NCBI GenBank assembly: GCA_020250445.1 | Contig: JADCEF010000004.1 | Location: 1-33,762, forward strand | DNA from: Rhodobacter sp. | Lineage (GTDB): Bacteria; Pseudomonadota; Alphaproteobacteria; Rhodobacterales; Rhodobacteraceae | DNA: 33,762 nt | Reading direction: 5' to 3' | In this document: positions 1 to 8,133 of the stretch, in pieces | Layout: every line of letters begins with the position of its first letter | Numbering within the stretch: position 1 is the stretch's first letter | The notes under the pieces: generated by a model | Databases searched by the model: none | What the model was told of the DNA's origin: nothing | The model's input: the letters and a program-made list of their open reading frames with translations, nothing else | Translations under genes and position numbers: made by a program

Positions 1-1
1 C

Positions 2-112
2 GACACCTACGACGATATCGTCGAGGCCTGCTGCACCGCGTGGAACTTCTTCGCCAACGACCCAAAGGCCATCGCTTCCATCACCTCACGCTCTTGGGCG
101 GAGGTCAGTTGA
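2..112 (+). pseudogene. IS630-family transposase, C-terminal fragment
   Basis: The window opens inside a reading frame that encodes 36 residues and ends in TGA. The residues YDDIVEACCTAWNFF and the ending ITSRSWAEV are typical of the C-terminus of IS630/Tc1-like DDE transposases, enzymes that move an insertion sequence by cut-and-paste into TA targets. The upstream part, including the catalytic residues, is outside the window, so I cannot tell whether the element is intact. The right end of the element probably lies within the next few tens of bases, but no terminal inverted repeat can be matched because the left end is missing. It may equally be a complete gene cut by the window edge. Confidence 0.8.
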
Positions 113-266
113 ATGGGCCATTGGTATTACAGAAATACGTCCTCGGGAACCCCTGGGATCAGATCAACGGAACGCTGGCATGATAGGTGGCGCGCGGATC
201 AGGGGTGGGCCAGGATGGCACAACACCGGTAAAGAAGATGCCGGTCGCCCCGTGTCGGCAGGCAAG
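113..266. other. Junction between IS630 element and chromosome
   Basis: This 154-base stretch lies between the transposase stop and the end of the small membrane-protein gene on the minus strand. It should contain the right terminal repeat of the insertion sequence and then chromosomal DNA. I see no convincing gene in it and no clear terminator. Confidence 0.4.
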
Positions 267-626
267 TTATCCGGGGTCGGGACCCGGCCCTTCGTCTGGC
301 CGCTGCGCCTGCTGGCGCAGTCCGGGCGGTATGCAGGCATCGAGCCCCGCCGGCAGCACGAACCATGCGCCCGCAGCATAGGCGCGCGCGGCAAGGCCCG
401 GCATGTCGCTGCGTAAAGTGAGCGAGAAGGACGATGCGCCGGTGATCTCGGCGCTTCCGATGGCGCTGACGAAACCCTTGGACGGGAAAAGCACGACTAC
501 GGCCGGTGCCGGTGCGCCAAGGCGAAGGACGAGCGCAAGCAGCGCCAGCCACACGCAGACCAGCACCGGCAGGCCCGCAAGAAGCCGCAGATACAGCCCC
601 GGACCCGGACCGGACTTAGTAGTCAT
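267..626 (-). CDS. Small membrane protein of unknown function
   Basis: The frame encodes 119 residues starting MTTKSGPGPG, and its start overlaps the end of the upstream gene by 11 bases, which favours this ATG. One clear hydrophobic segment lies at about residues 14-38 (LLAGLPVLVCVWLALLAL), followed by a mostly soluble part with a Ser/Thr-rich, beta-like stretch. No family is recognised. It is the last gene of a four-gene minus-strand operon after the FAD oxidoreductase and two other membrane proteins, so a structural or partner role for that system is inferred. Its end lies about 150 bases from the IS630 transposase fragment, so its C-terminus or further downstream operon genes could have been affected by the insertion. 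Confidence 0.6.
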   Translation of the reverse strand: MTTKSGPGPGLYLRLLAGLPVLVCVWLALLALVLRLGAPAPAVVVLFPSKGFVSAIGSAEITGASSFSLTLRSDMPGLAARAYAAGAWFVLPAGLDACIPPGLRQQAQRPDEGPGPDPG

Positions 627-1662
627 GGATATGCTCCAGTTGAAGACCCTCTGCCCGAAGGCCGCGCAACCGGTCGGCCAGGTCTTCGACGCGCAGAAGG
701 AAAAGGTGCCGCCAGTCGCCATGGCCCTGCCGCGCCATGCTGAGAAGCGCGCCCTGCGCCTGGGGCCGATCCGAAAGGGCGGTGAACATGATCTGGTCGT
801 TGCCGGCAATGTCCGCAAAATCCGCCCCTGAGCTGGCCCAGTCCATCAGGATCAGCGTCAGCGCCCTGTAGCGCGGGGTCTCTACCACGATGCCCGCGCC
901 GGTCTGTCGCAGCACGGTGACGCCACTGGTTGCGCGCAGACGCGCGGCGGGAAGACCCGCGACGACCATCTGCAAGGTGAGGTCATCCTGACCCGTCGCG
1001 GCGACCGCGCGTGCCATCAGGTCGGCGTAGGCGGCGCGCGTGCGGTGTTCCAGGCCAAGGGCAAGAGCGCGTTCAGTATCGCGCAGGCCGCCCCCCGAGG
1101 CGCGGGAGAGTGCCCGCGCATCCGCACGAAAGTCGTAGCGATACCACGGCACCTGTTGAAGAAAGATCGCATAGGCTGCAGCCTGTTGTGCCGACAGCAC
1201 GTCGAGTGCGGATCTTTCCGGTCCGCGCACCCAGGCGGTGGCCCGGCCAAGCGTCTCCTCGTAGGCTGCTTTCATCATCATCTCAAAGGTGAAGGAGACT
1301 CCGATCACGTGAACAAGCTGACGGGTGGCACCGTCGATCATGCCCAGGTCTGCACTCTTGCGTGTCAGGGTGCAAAGCGAACTCCAGTAGCCCGCGATCG
1401 CGCGCAGAAAGCCGAACGCGTGGGGGTCGTCCGTGCCGATGACTGCGGCATAGTCGTCATAGGCGTGGACGATATGCCATTCCGGATAGGTCAGCAGGGT
1501 TCTGATCTCGGGGCGGATCTTGTCGACCAGCGGTGCAGAGGGTGCGGGTGTCGCATCGCCCCTGCACATCGTCTCGACATAGATGACGGGGCTTGCCAGA
1601 CCGATGATGAGGACCAGAACCCCGAGAAGCAGGTACCGGATGGCGGCTGCTATCCGCCTCAT
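616..1662 (-). CDS. Conserved membrane-anchored protein, function unknown
   Basis: The 348-residue product starts MRRIAAAIRYLL at an ATG that overlaps the TGA of the upstream gene (ATGA, 1659-1662). An N-terminal hydrophobic helix at about residues 8-28 should anchor it in the inner membrane with the rest in the periplasm. Shortly after the anchor it has the motif LLTYPEWHIVHAYDDYA; I have the impression that similar PEW-type motifs recur in unnamed conserved proteins, but I cannot assign a reaction. The middle part has a second moderately hydrophobic stretch around VHVIGVSFTFEMMM. Two His residues in the PEWHIVH segment could bind metal or cofactor, but that is speculation. It sits third in the operon with the exported FAD oxidoreductase, suggesting a joint role. 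Confidence 0.75.
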   Translation of the reverse strand: MRRIAAAIRYLLLGVLVLIIGLASPVIYVETMCRGDATPAPSAPLVDKIRPEIRTLLTYPEWHIVHAYDDYAAVIGTDDPHAFGFLRAIAGYWSSLCTLTRKSADLGMIDGATRQLVHVIGVSFTFEMMMKAAYEETLGRATAWVRGPERSALDVLSAQQAAAYAIFLQQVPWYRYDFRADARALSRASGGGLRDTERALALGLEHRTRAAYADLMARAVAATGQDDLTLQMVVAGLPAARLRATSGVTVLRQTGAGIVVETPRYRALTLILMDWASSGADFADIAGNDQIMFTALSDRPQAQGALLSMARQGHGDWRHLFLLRVEDLADRLRGLRAEGLQLEHIHDY

Positions 1663-2066
1663 GCGCGCCGCGCCGAAACGATCCCCACCGTCAGCGCAAG
1701 ACCGCCCAGCACGATATGGGGCAGGTTCGCCGCAATGCGCAGGGCCGAAAGGGCGGGGCCCAGTGACGGGTTGGTGAACACGGCGAAGTCGAGAAAGCCC
1801 CAGCCGGTCAGTATCCCCAGAAGGCCATCGCCCAGATAGGCCGCGCCGAAAAGGATAAGGAAGAGACGCGCCGCAGGACGCGACCATAGCCCCGCCGCCA
1901 GCGCCCAGAGCGCCGAGGCAAGGTGGAGGGCGTCGTCGAAGGGATCAAGGGCGAAGACCCCGAAGGCAAGCCCGTCGGCATCGGTGAGGCCGGGGACATA
2001 GTTGATCGCCGCGGCAGCCAGAAGGATCGCGGCATAGACAAGGCAGAGGCGCTGTTCGGATGTCAC
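1659..2066 (-). CDS. Four-helix membrane protein, DUF4383-like
   Basis: The 135-residue protein is almost wholly hydrophobic, with about four membrane segments. The pattern DPFDDALHLASALWAL in the middle and NLPHIVLGG near the end resembles DUF4383-type small membrane proteins, whose function is unknown. I chose the GTG start at 2066 because it overlaps the TGA of the FAD oxidoreductase (GTGA), a coupling arrangement used elsewhere in this window; a longer version starting at a TTG (2090) is possible but would overlap more. It is the second gene of the four-gene operon and in turn overlaps the next gene by four bases, so the products are probably made in fixed proportion. Confidence 0.75.
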   Translation of the reverse strand: MTSEQRLCLVYAAILLAAAAINYVPGLTDADGLAFGVFALDPFDDALHLASALWALAAGLWSRPAARLFLILFGAAYLGDGLLGILTGWGFLDFAVFTNPSLGPALSALRIAANLPHIVLGGLALTVGIVSARRA

Positions 2067-3589
2067 AAGACCCCCATGTACTGGTCCCAAAGGTTGTTGC
2101 GCAGGATGAGGCGGGGATCGACCGAGCGCTTCGCCGCAGCAAAGTCGGCCGCACGCGGATAGGCGGCGGCAAACTGGTCGGGCCGCGCATGCGGCCGATA
2201 GGGCAGATAGTAGCTGCCGCCGATCAACAGCACGTGGTCGATCAGTGCCTGCGTCATGCGCCTGTGATCTGCCTCGGCGCGCGCAGTTCTTTCCTGGGTG
2301 AAGGACATCACTGCGGCGATACGGGGCGTCGGGGAATGCGCAAGAAGGCTGACCGGGTCGGAATCGACATAGCGCAAAGTCACGTTCAGGAACTCGGCGA
2401 AGGTATCGGGGATGATGGCCCGGCAGGCATCAAGGAAGGCACCGAAGGCCTCGGGCGGAACAAAGTATTCATGCAGGATGTCAACCCGGTCAGGATCGCG
2501 GCCGCCCAGCGTGAGCACCGGTTCGTTCATCAGCGTATTGCGTGTACTCTGTCCGCTGATGGCGGGGGCAAGCCCGCTTTCGATCTGCCAGCGCCACCGC
2601 TTCATCCTTTCGCGTCCCGCCTGGGCGTGATAAAGGGCAGCGGCAAGGTGGGAAACGACCCCCGATCCCGTGGCTGCGGGAAGGTCCGACTGGTCGTCGG
2701 TCGGGGCGTAGCTGACAAGAAGCGCCTCTTCGAACAGGGCCGCCCGGTCGACGTTCAGCCGCCCATAGACCATCGCCTTTCCCGGATCCCTGACTGCCGC
2801 CAGGAAGGCCTGCGGGAACCCGTCGACCGGCAGGATAGAGAATTCGGGCGCAAGCCGACTGTTCTTCACCATCTCGACCTCGAGATCGACGATCAGCCCG
2901 ACAAGCCCGTAGCCGCCCATGGCAAGCGCGAAAAGGCCCGGATTCTCTGTCCGCGAGGCAGTGACGAGTTCGCCGTCGGCCAACACCATCCGGAGCGACC
3001 GGACGGTCGCGCCCATCGGGCCGAAGGGCACCGGCCAGCCATGCGCATTAACCGAAAAGGTCGCAGCAACGCCAAAGTCGTGGTTCGACTGCATGACTGC
3101 AGGGCTGAAGCCAAGCGGGTCGAGTGCCGCGATCACCCCTGACCAGCGTGCCCCGCCGTTGACGCGATAGGCCATGGCGGCGGTATCGATTTCAATCCGG
3201 GCATCGTCCACCGTAATCGCGGTTCCGTCCTTTGGAATGGCCTGACCGCCCATCGAATGGCGGGCGGCACCGACGCTGACCGGGCGGCCGTCCCGGCGGG
3301 CAATGGCCAGTTCGGCCCGGAAGGCCGCAACCAGATCGTCGCCGGACGCCCGGGGCCGCACATGGGCACGGACCGGCGCTGCCTGCATCCCGCTGGCATC
3401 GTCAAGCAAGAGCCCGCCTTCCCAAGGTGGTGTGATCGTCAGCCCTGCCGGATCCGAAAGGCCCGGTGCCCAGGCGTTGCCCGCGACAAGGCCGATCACC
3501 GCCCCGCTGCCAAAAAGCATGCCCCGACGTGTGATCTGTCCAATCCTTGCCACGTCCGACCGCCCGGTTGCCCCGTTTCGTTCCAGCAT
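2063..3589 (-). CDS. FAD-binding oxidoreductase with Tat-type signal
   Basis: The 508-residue product looks like an FAD_binding_4 (PCMH-type) flavoenzyme related to sugar-lactone and alditol oxidases. Near the N-terminus is the twin-arginine motif ITRRGMLFGSG (Arg 21-22) followed by a short hydrophobic stretch, so export of the folded, flavin-loaded enzyme to the periplasm is likely. The FAD domain runs from about residue 75 to 250 and contains ARHSMGGQ (His 111, the position that is often covalently linked to flavin in this family), SVNAHGWPVPFGPMG and GGYGLVGLI. The remainder is the substrate domain. The ATG at 3589 was chosen because it places the Tat motif close to the start; in-frame starts upstream exist. 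It leads an operon with three membrane proteins. Substrate unknown. Confidence 0.85.
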   Translation of the reverse strand: MLERNGATGRSDVARIGQITRRGMLFGSGAVIGLVAGNAWAPGLSDPAGLTITPPWEGGLLLDDASGMQAAPVRAHVRPRASGDDLVAAFRAELAIARRDGRPVSVGAARHSMGGQAIPKDGTAITVDDARIEIDTAAMAYRVNGGARWSGVIAALDPLGFSPAVMQSNHDFGVAATFSVNAHGWPVPFGPMGATVRSLRMVLADGELVTASRTENPGLFALAMGGYGLVGLIVDLEVEMVKNSRLAPEFSILPVDGFPQAFLAAVRDPGKAMVYGRLNVDRAALFEEALLVSYAPTDDQSDLPAATGSGVVSHLAAALYHAQAGRERMKRWRWQIESGLAPAISGQSTRNTLMNEPVLTLGGRDPDRVDILHEYFVPPEAFGAFLDACRAIIPDTFAEFLNVTLRYVDSDPVSLLAHSPTPRIAAVMSFTQERTARAEADHRRMTQALIDHVLLIGGSYYLPYRPHARPDQFAAAYPRAADFAAAKRSVDPRLILRNNLWDQYMGVL

Positions 3590-4150
3590 AGTCACCGCCG
3601 CAGCACGATCCAAGTCAGGATTTGCTTTCCCGCCAAAGCGCATCTTGCACGGCGAGCGTACGTCTGCGACCTGATCTGCCCGTCGCCGCATGCGCCCGAC
3701 CTCAACCCGGTCAGGATGGCAGCTTTCACGCACCAAGCTCCGGTCCGGAGAGCCGCCGCAAGAACCTGCGGGGCACTCCGGGCACTGCCCGGCACCTTCT
3801 GCACCCCGTTCCGGTCGCAGGAGTGCCGAGACCGCCTTTCGTCTTCGGGTTTTCGTTCAAATCAAGGGCGACATGCCATGAACCCAAATCCACCCATCAG
3901 CCTGTCCGGTCTTCCGACGGACGGGCTGTTGAATGTCCATAACCGGGACGCGCAGCCGCCGGATGCCGCGGCACGGACGGGCCTTTCGGCGCGCGACCCC
4001 GTCATGCGGTCAGGCCCCGGCACTGGCCACGGTGTGCCCCGGCGGGGATCAGGGCAAGCGGTTTTCACCCATCGGGGTTTGGTCCTGAAGCAGAACGCGC
4101 CAAACCCGCCCCAAAGCAGGATGCGGCGCAGGGCGGACCTGGTGAACAGG
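3590..4150. other. 561-base gap between tesA and the FAD oxidoreductase gene
   Basis: Both flanking genes are on the minus strand, so this gap should hold the end of the tesA transcript and the promoter of the FAD operon. An 8-base perfect inverted repeat (GGGTTTGG at 4075-4082, CCAAACCC at 4100-4107) lies just after tesA but lacks a T-run, so it is only a weak terminator candidate. Several open frames cross the gap on both strands; none has a recognisable product, and the plus-strand one from ATG 3880 runs antisense into tesA. I see no convincing gene or RNA here. Confidence 0.5.
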
Positions 4151-4837
4151 TCAGCCCTTCGGCACGGCGGCCAGCAGGTTCAGCACCTGCGGTCCCAGCC
4201 CCTCGACAATTCGCGCCACCCCGTCCCGGTTGGGATGCAGCCCGTCAGGCTGCAGATACCGCGCCAGACTTGCCGGATCGGCCCCTTCCTTCAGCAGGGG
4301 TGCAAAGAAGCCCGGTGCCAGAAGCGCGCCGTACTGCGCCGCGAGATCGGGATAGATCGCATCGAAGTCGCGCTTGTACTCGGGGCCGTAATTGCCGGGC
4401 GCGGACATGGCCACCAGCAGCACGGGAAGCTGGCGGGCCTGCGCGCCCTGCAGGATCGCGTCCAGATTGGCCCGGCTGGCGGCGGGATCAATCCCGCGCA
4501 GCAGGTCGTTTCCGCCCAGCGTGACGATCATTGCGTCAACCTCCGGGGTCAGGGACCAGTCAAGCCGCGCCAGGCCCCCTGCCGTGGTGTCGCCCGAAAC
4601 GCCGGCGTTCACCACCACCACATCCTGCCCCCGCGCCGTCAGCCAGGCCTGCAGCTGCGGCACAAAGCCATCTTCCTGCGGCAGGCCATAGCCCGCCGTC
4701 AGACTGTCGCCCAGGGCAACCAGCGTCAGGGGGTCTGCCAGCGCGGGCGTTGCAAGGGCACACGCGAAGGTGAGGTTGCGGATCGCGCGCAATGCGCCAT
4801 ATCCCGGGAATGTGGTGAACCGCGGGGCAGCCTTCAT
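4151..4837 (-). CDS. tesA: Periplasmic GDSL-type arylesterase / lysophospholipase
   Basis: This is a SGNH hydrolase of the TesA family, which cleaves acyl esters and thioesters in the periplasm. All catalytic blocks are visible: GDSL with the nucleophile Ser at about residues 43-46, NAGVSGDTT (block II Gly), GGNDLL (block III Asn) and DGLHPN (block V Asp and His). A signal peptide ends near ATPALA. From the ATG at 4837 the protein has 228 residues with a long leader; a good Shine-Dalgarno (AAAGGA) precedes it. A TTG at 4792 would give a shorter, more usual signal peptide (213 residues), so the start is uncertain. The gene diverges from the YbbA-like ATPase gene, and the tesA-ybbA-ybbP neighbourhood is found in many proteobacteria. 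Confidence 0.93.
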   Translation of the reverse strand: MKAAPRFTTFPGYGALRAIRNLTFACALATPALADPLTLVALGDSLTAGYGLPQEDGFVPQLQAWLTARGQDVVVVNAGVSGDTTAGGLARLDWSLTPEVDAMIVTLGGNDLLRGIDPAASRANLDAILQGAQARQLPVLLVAMSAPGNYGPEYKRDFDAIYPDLAAQYGALLAPGFFAPLLKEGADPASLARYLQPDGLHPNRDGVARIVEGLGPQVLNLLAAVPKG

Positions 4838-5525
4838 GACAGATCCGATCCTTTCGCTGCGCGATGCGCGCCTGACGCTTGCAGGCAATGCTGGGCCGGT
4901 CGAGATCCTGAAGGGGATCACGCTAGACGTGGCGCGGGCAGAGACGCTGGGGCTGGTGGGGCCGTCGGGTTCGGGCAAGTCATCGCTCCTGATGCTGATG
5001 GGCGGGCTGGAGAAGGCCACCGGGGGTCAGGTGCTTGCCCTGGGCCAGGACCTGACTGCGATGAACGAAGACCAGCTTGCGCGCTTCCGTCGGGGGAATA
5101 TGGGCGTTGTGTTCCAGTCCTTCCACCTGATTCCGACGATGACCGCGCTGGAAAATGTGGCCGTGCCCATGGAACTGGCCGGGTTGCCCGATGCCTTTGA
5201 CCGGGCGGCGGCGGAATTGCGCGCAGTTGGCCTGGCCGCGCGCATGGATCACTATCCCGGCCAGATGTCGGGGGGCGAGCAGCAGCGCGTGGCGCTGGCC
5301 CGCGCGGCCGCACCCCGGCCCGCAATCCTGCTGGCCGATGAGCCGACGGGCAATCTGGACGGGGCCAACGGGGCGGCGATCATGGATCTGCTGTTCGGGC
5401 TGCGCGACCGCCACGGGGCGACGCTGGTTCTTGTCACCCATGCGCCGGAACTGGCCGCGCGCTGCGACCGGGTGGTGCGTCTGGCCGACGGGCTGGTGCG
5501 CGCGGACGAGCGGAGGGCGGCATGA
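4836..5525 (+). CDS. ybbA: ABC transporter ATP-binding protein, YbbA/LolD type
   Basis: The 229-residue cytoplasmic ATPase has Walker [10 protein letters not shown] (residues 42-50), the Q-loop in VVFQSFHLIP, the signature MSGGEQQR (144-151), Walker B AILLADEPTGNLD with catalytic Glu 169, and the switch His in VTHAPEL. The FHLIPTMTALENV segment is typical of the LolD/MacB/YbbA branch that powers MacB-like permeases rather than conventional transporters. The stop overlaps the start of the permease gene (ATGA at 5522-5525), so the two are translationally coupled. With tesA next door, the pair probably extracts lipids or other hydrophobic molecules from the inner membrane for the esterase; this is inferred from the YbbAP-TesA association in other Gram-negative bacteria. 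Confidence 0.93.
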   Translation: MTDPILSLRDARLTLAGNAGPVEILKGITLDVARAETLGLVGPSGSGKSSLLMLMGGLEKATGGQVLALGQDLTAMNEDQLARFRRGNMGVVFQSFHLIPTMTALENVAVPMELAGLPDAFDRAAAELRAVGLAARMDHYPGQMSGGEQQRVALARAAAPRPAILLADEPTGNLDGANGAAIMDLLFGLRDRHGATLVLVTHAPELAARCDRVVRLADGLVRADERRAA

Positions 5526-8053
5526 CCCTGGCCGTCGCCGCCCGGATTGCCCGGCGCGAGTTGCGCGGCGGGCTGAAGGGGTTCCGCATTTTCCTGGCCT
5601 GCCTGACACTGGGGGTGGCGGCGATTGCCGCCGTGGGGCTGCTGCGCAGCGCCATCGAACGCGGGCTGCAGGATCAGGGCGCGGTGCTGCTGGGGGGCGA
5701 TGCGGTGATGGAATTCACCTATCGCTTCGCCACGGAAGAGGAACGCGCCTATATGGCGCAGATTGCCACCCGCCTGTCCGGGATCGTCGATTTCCGGTCC
5801 ATGGCCGTGGTCGGTGACGGCGATACGGCGCAGCGCGCGCTGGTGCAGGTCAAGGGCGTGGATGATCTTTATCCGCTGACCGGATCGGTTGTGCTGGACC
5901 CCCCCGTTCCCCTTGCCAGCGCCCTGTCCGGATCAGGGGGCCTGCCCGGCGGGGTCATGGACAAGGTTCTGGTGGACCGGCTGGGTCTGGCGGTGGGCGA
6001 CAGCTTCCGGCTGGGCGTGCAGGAGTTCCGGCTGGGCGCGGTCCTGCTGCGGGAACCCGATTCGGTGGCAGGCGGGTTTTCTCTGGGTCCGCGCGTGATC
6101 GTCCCGACGACCGGTCTTGCGAAGTCCGGCCTGCTGGAACCCGGAACGCTGTATGAGACCGAATATCGCCTTGATCTGCCCGACGGGGCCGACCTTGCGG
6201 TGCTTGAGGCGCAGGCAGAGGCCCGTTGGCGCGACAGCGGCATGAGCTGGTCCGACAGGCGCCGCGCCGCGCCGGGTGTGGAGCGGTTCGTCGACCGCAT
6301 CGGGTCGTTTCTGGTTCTGGTGGGTCTGGCAGGTTTGGCGGTAGGCGGCGTGGGCGTATCGGCCGCCGTGCGCGCCTATCTGGAAGGCAAGATCGCCACC
6401 ATCGCCACGCTGAAAACCCTGGGCGCCGAAGGGCGCACGATCTTTCAGGTCTATCTGCTGCAGGTCGGTGTGCTGACGCTTCTGGGCATCCTGCTGGGGC
6501 TGGGGCTGGCCAGTGCGCCGGTTCTGGGGCTGGCCGATGTCATTGCCACGCGCCTGCCCTTTCCGGCAGAGATTGCGCTTTATCCCGGCCCGCTGGCGGA
6601 AGCCGCGCTGTATGGGGCGCTGACGGCGCTGATCTTCACGCTTTGGCCGCTGGCGCGCACCGAAACCGTGCGGGCGGCGGCGCTTTACCGGGGTGGCGAG
6701 GGTACGGCGGGCCGGCCAGGGGCGGTCTATCTGCTGGTGCTGGCCGGGTTCGTGGCCCTGCTGATCGGGGCTGCCGTCTGGTTTTCCGGGGTGCCGTCGC
6801 TGGCGCTGGGGACCGCAGGCGGGGTCCTGGGGGCGCTGGTGGTCCTTGGACTGGCCGCCCTGGCCGTGCGGCGCGGCGCACGGCGGGCGGCGCGCAGCCA
6901 TCGGGTGCGGGGCCGCAGCGCGCTGCGCCTTGCCCTTGGGGCAATCGGGGGACCGCGGGAAGAGGCATCGTCGGTGATCCTGTCGCTGGGGCTGGGCCTG
7001 TCGGTGCTGGCGGCCGTCGGCCAGATCGACGCAAATCTCCGGTCCGCCATCGAGCGTGATCTGCCGGAACGGGCACCGGCCTATTTCTTTGTCGATATCC
7101 AGAACGATCAGATTGACGGGTTCCTGCAGCGGCTGGCCGACGACCCGGCGGTCAGCAGGGTGGAAGACGCACCGATGATGCGGGGCGTCATCACCCGGAT
7201 CAACGGCCGCCCGGCCCGCGAGGTGGCGGGTGAACACTGGGTGGTGCGCGGCGACAGGGGGGTCACCTTTTCCCCCGCCCCGCCAGAGGGGACAACCGTG
7301 ACGGCCGGCACCTGGTGGCCCAAGGATTACACCGGCCCCCCGCAGATTTCCTTCGCCGCCGAAGAGGCAGAAGAGATGGGGCTGCAGCTGGGGGACCGGA
7401 TCACCGTCAATATCCTGGGCCGCGACATCGAGGCAGAGATCACAAGTTTCCGTCTGGTCGACTTTTCGACGGGCGGCATGGGTTTCGTGATGTCGATGAA
7501 CCCGGCGGCGCTGGCGGGGGCACCCCACACCTACATCGCCACAGTCTATGCCGACGAGGCCGCCGAAGCGCAGATCCTGCGGGATCTGGCCACGGCCTAT
7601 CCCAACATCACCGCAATCCGCGTGCGCGACGCCATCGGGCGGGTGTCCGAGGCGCTGACCGCCATTGCCCAGGCCACCGCCTGGGCCGCAGCGGCAACGC
7701 TGCTGACCGGGTTCATGGTTCTGATCGGCGCGGCGGCGGCGGGGCAACGCGCGCGCCTGTACGAGGCGGCCGTGCTTAAGACCCTGGGGGCAACCCGGGG
7801 GCGCATCCTGTTCAGTTTTGCGCTGCGTTCGGCGCTGCTGGGCGCGGCGGCAGGGATTGTGGCCATCCTTGCGGGCGGGCTGGCGGGCTGGGCGGTGATG
7901 ACCTTTGTGATGGAGGCCGATTATGCCTTTGAACCGGTTTCGGCCCTGGCCATCGTGCTGGGCGGGGTGATCGCCACGCTGGCCGCCGGCCTGGTCTTTG
8001 CCTTGCGTCCGCTGGCGGCACGCCCGGCGCAGGTGTTGCGGGCGCAGGAATAG
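5522..8053 (+). CDS. ybbP: FtsX/MacB-like ABC permease, YbbP type
   Basis: The 843-residue protein has the architecture of YbbP: an N-terminal membrane helix (about 20-42), a large periplasmic domain (about 45-260), a first FtsX core of three to four helices (about 262-385), two further helices in the middle (about 398-450), another helix around 485, a second periplasmic domain (about 510-705), and a second FtsX core of helices at the C-terminus (about 715-835). Both FtsX cores carry the coupling-loop motif, TLKTLGAEGRTI and VLKTLGATRGRI. Such permeases do not translocate small solutes but use ATP to drive conformational changes in the periplasm. The start overlaps the ATPase stop by four bases, so the two subunits should form one complex. 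Confidence 0.92.
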   Translation: MTLAVAARIARRELRGGLKGFRIFLACLTLGVAAIAAVGLLRSAIERGLQDQGAVLLGGDAVMEFTYRFATEEERAYMAQIATRLSGIVDFRSMAVVGDGDTAQRALVQVKGVDDLYPLTGSVVLDPPVPLASALSGSGGLPGGVMDKVLVDRLGLAVGDSFRLGVQEFRLGAVLLREPDSVAGGFSLGPRVIVPTTGLAKSGLLEPGTLYETEYRLDLPDGADLAVLEAQAEARWRDSGMSWSDRRRAAPGVERFVDRIGSFLVLVGLAGLAVGGVGVSAAVRAYLEGKIATIATLKTLGAEGRTIFQVYLLQVGVLTLLGILLGLGLASAPVLGLADVIATRLPFPAEIALYPGPLAEAALYGALTALIFTLWPLARTETVRAAALYRGGEGTAGRPGAVYLLVLAGFVALLIGAAVWFSGVPSLALGTAGGVLGALVVLGLAALAVRRGARRAARSHRVRGRSALRLALGAIGGPREEASSVILSLGLGLSVLAAVGQIDANLRSAIERDLPERAPAYFFVDIQNDQIDGFLQRLADDPAVSRVEDAPMMRGVITRINGRPAREVAGEHWVVRGDRGVTFSPAPPEGTTVTAGTWWPKDYTGPPQISFAAEEAEEMGLQLGDRITVNILGRDIEAEITSFRLVDFSTGGMGFVMSMNPAALAGAPHTYIATVYADEAAEAQILRDLATAYPNITAIRVRDAIGRVSEALTAIAQATAWAAAATLLTGFMVLIGAAAAGQRARLYEAAVLKTLGATRGRILFSFALRSALLGAAAGIVAILAGGLAGWAVMTFVMEADYAFEPVSALAIVLGGVIATLAAGLVFALRPLAARPAQVLRAQE

Positions 8054-8133
8054 CCAACAGGCAGGCTGGACGGCACCGCCGATTTATGGCCGTTTTGTGC
8101 AGGCTGCCGAACCACAGTCACAAGGATGCCGAC

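Noticed and set aside
3880-4150. Small plus-strand gene beginning MNPNPPISL
   Set aside because: A possible ribosome-binding site is present, but there is no stop before tesA and no recognisable product.
3257-5200. Long plus-strand open frame of 647 codons
   Set aside because: It runs antisense through the FAD oxidoreductase start and tesA and across ybbA in another frame, has no family resemblance, and is explained by high GC content.
5933-7747. Minus-strand open frame of 604 codons
   Set aside because: It is the shadow of ybbP, whose frame shows clear FtsX motifs; the antisense product is His-, Gln- and Arg-rich low-complexity sequence.
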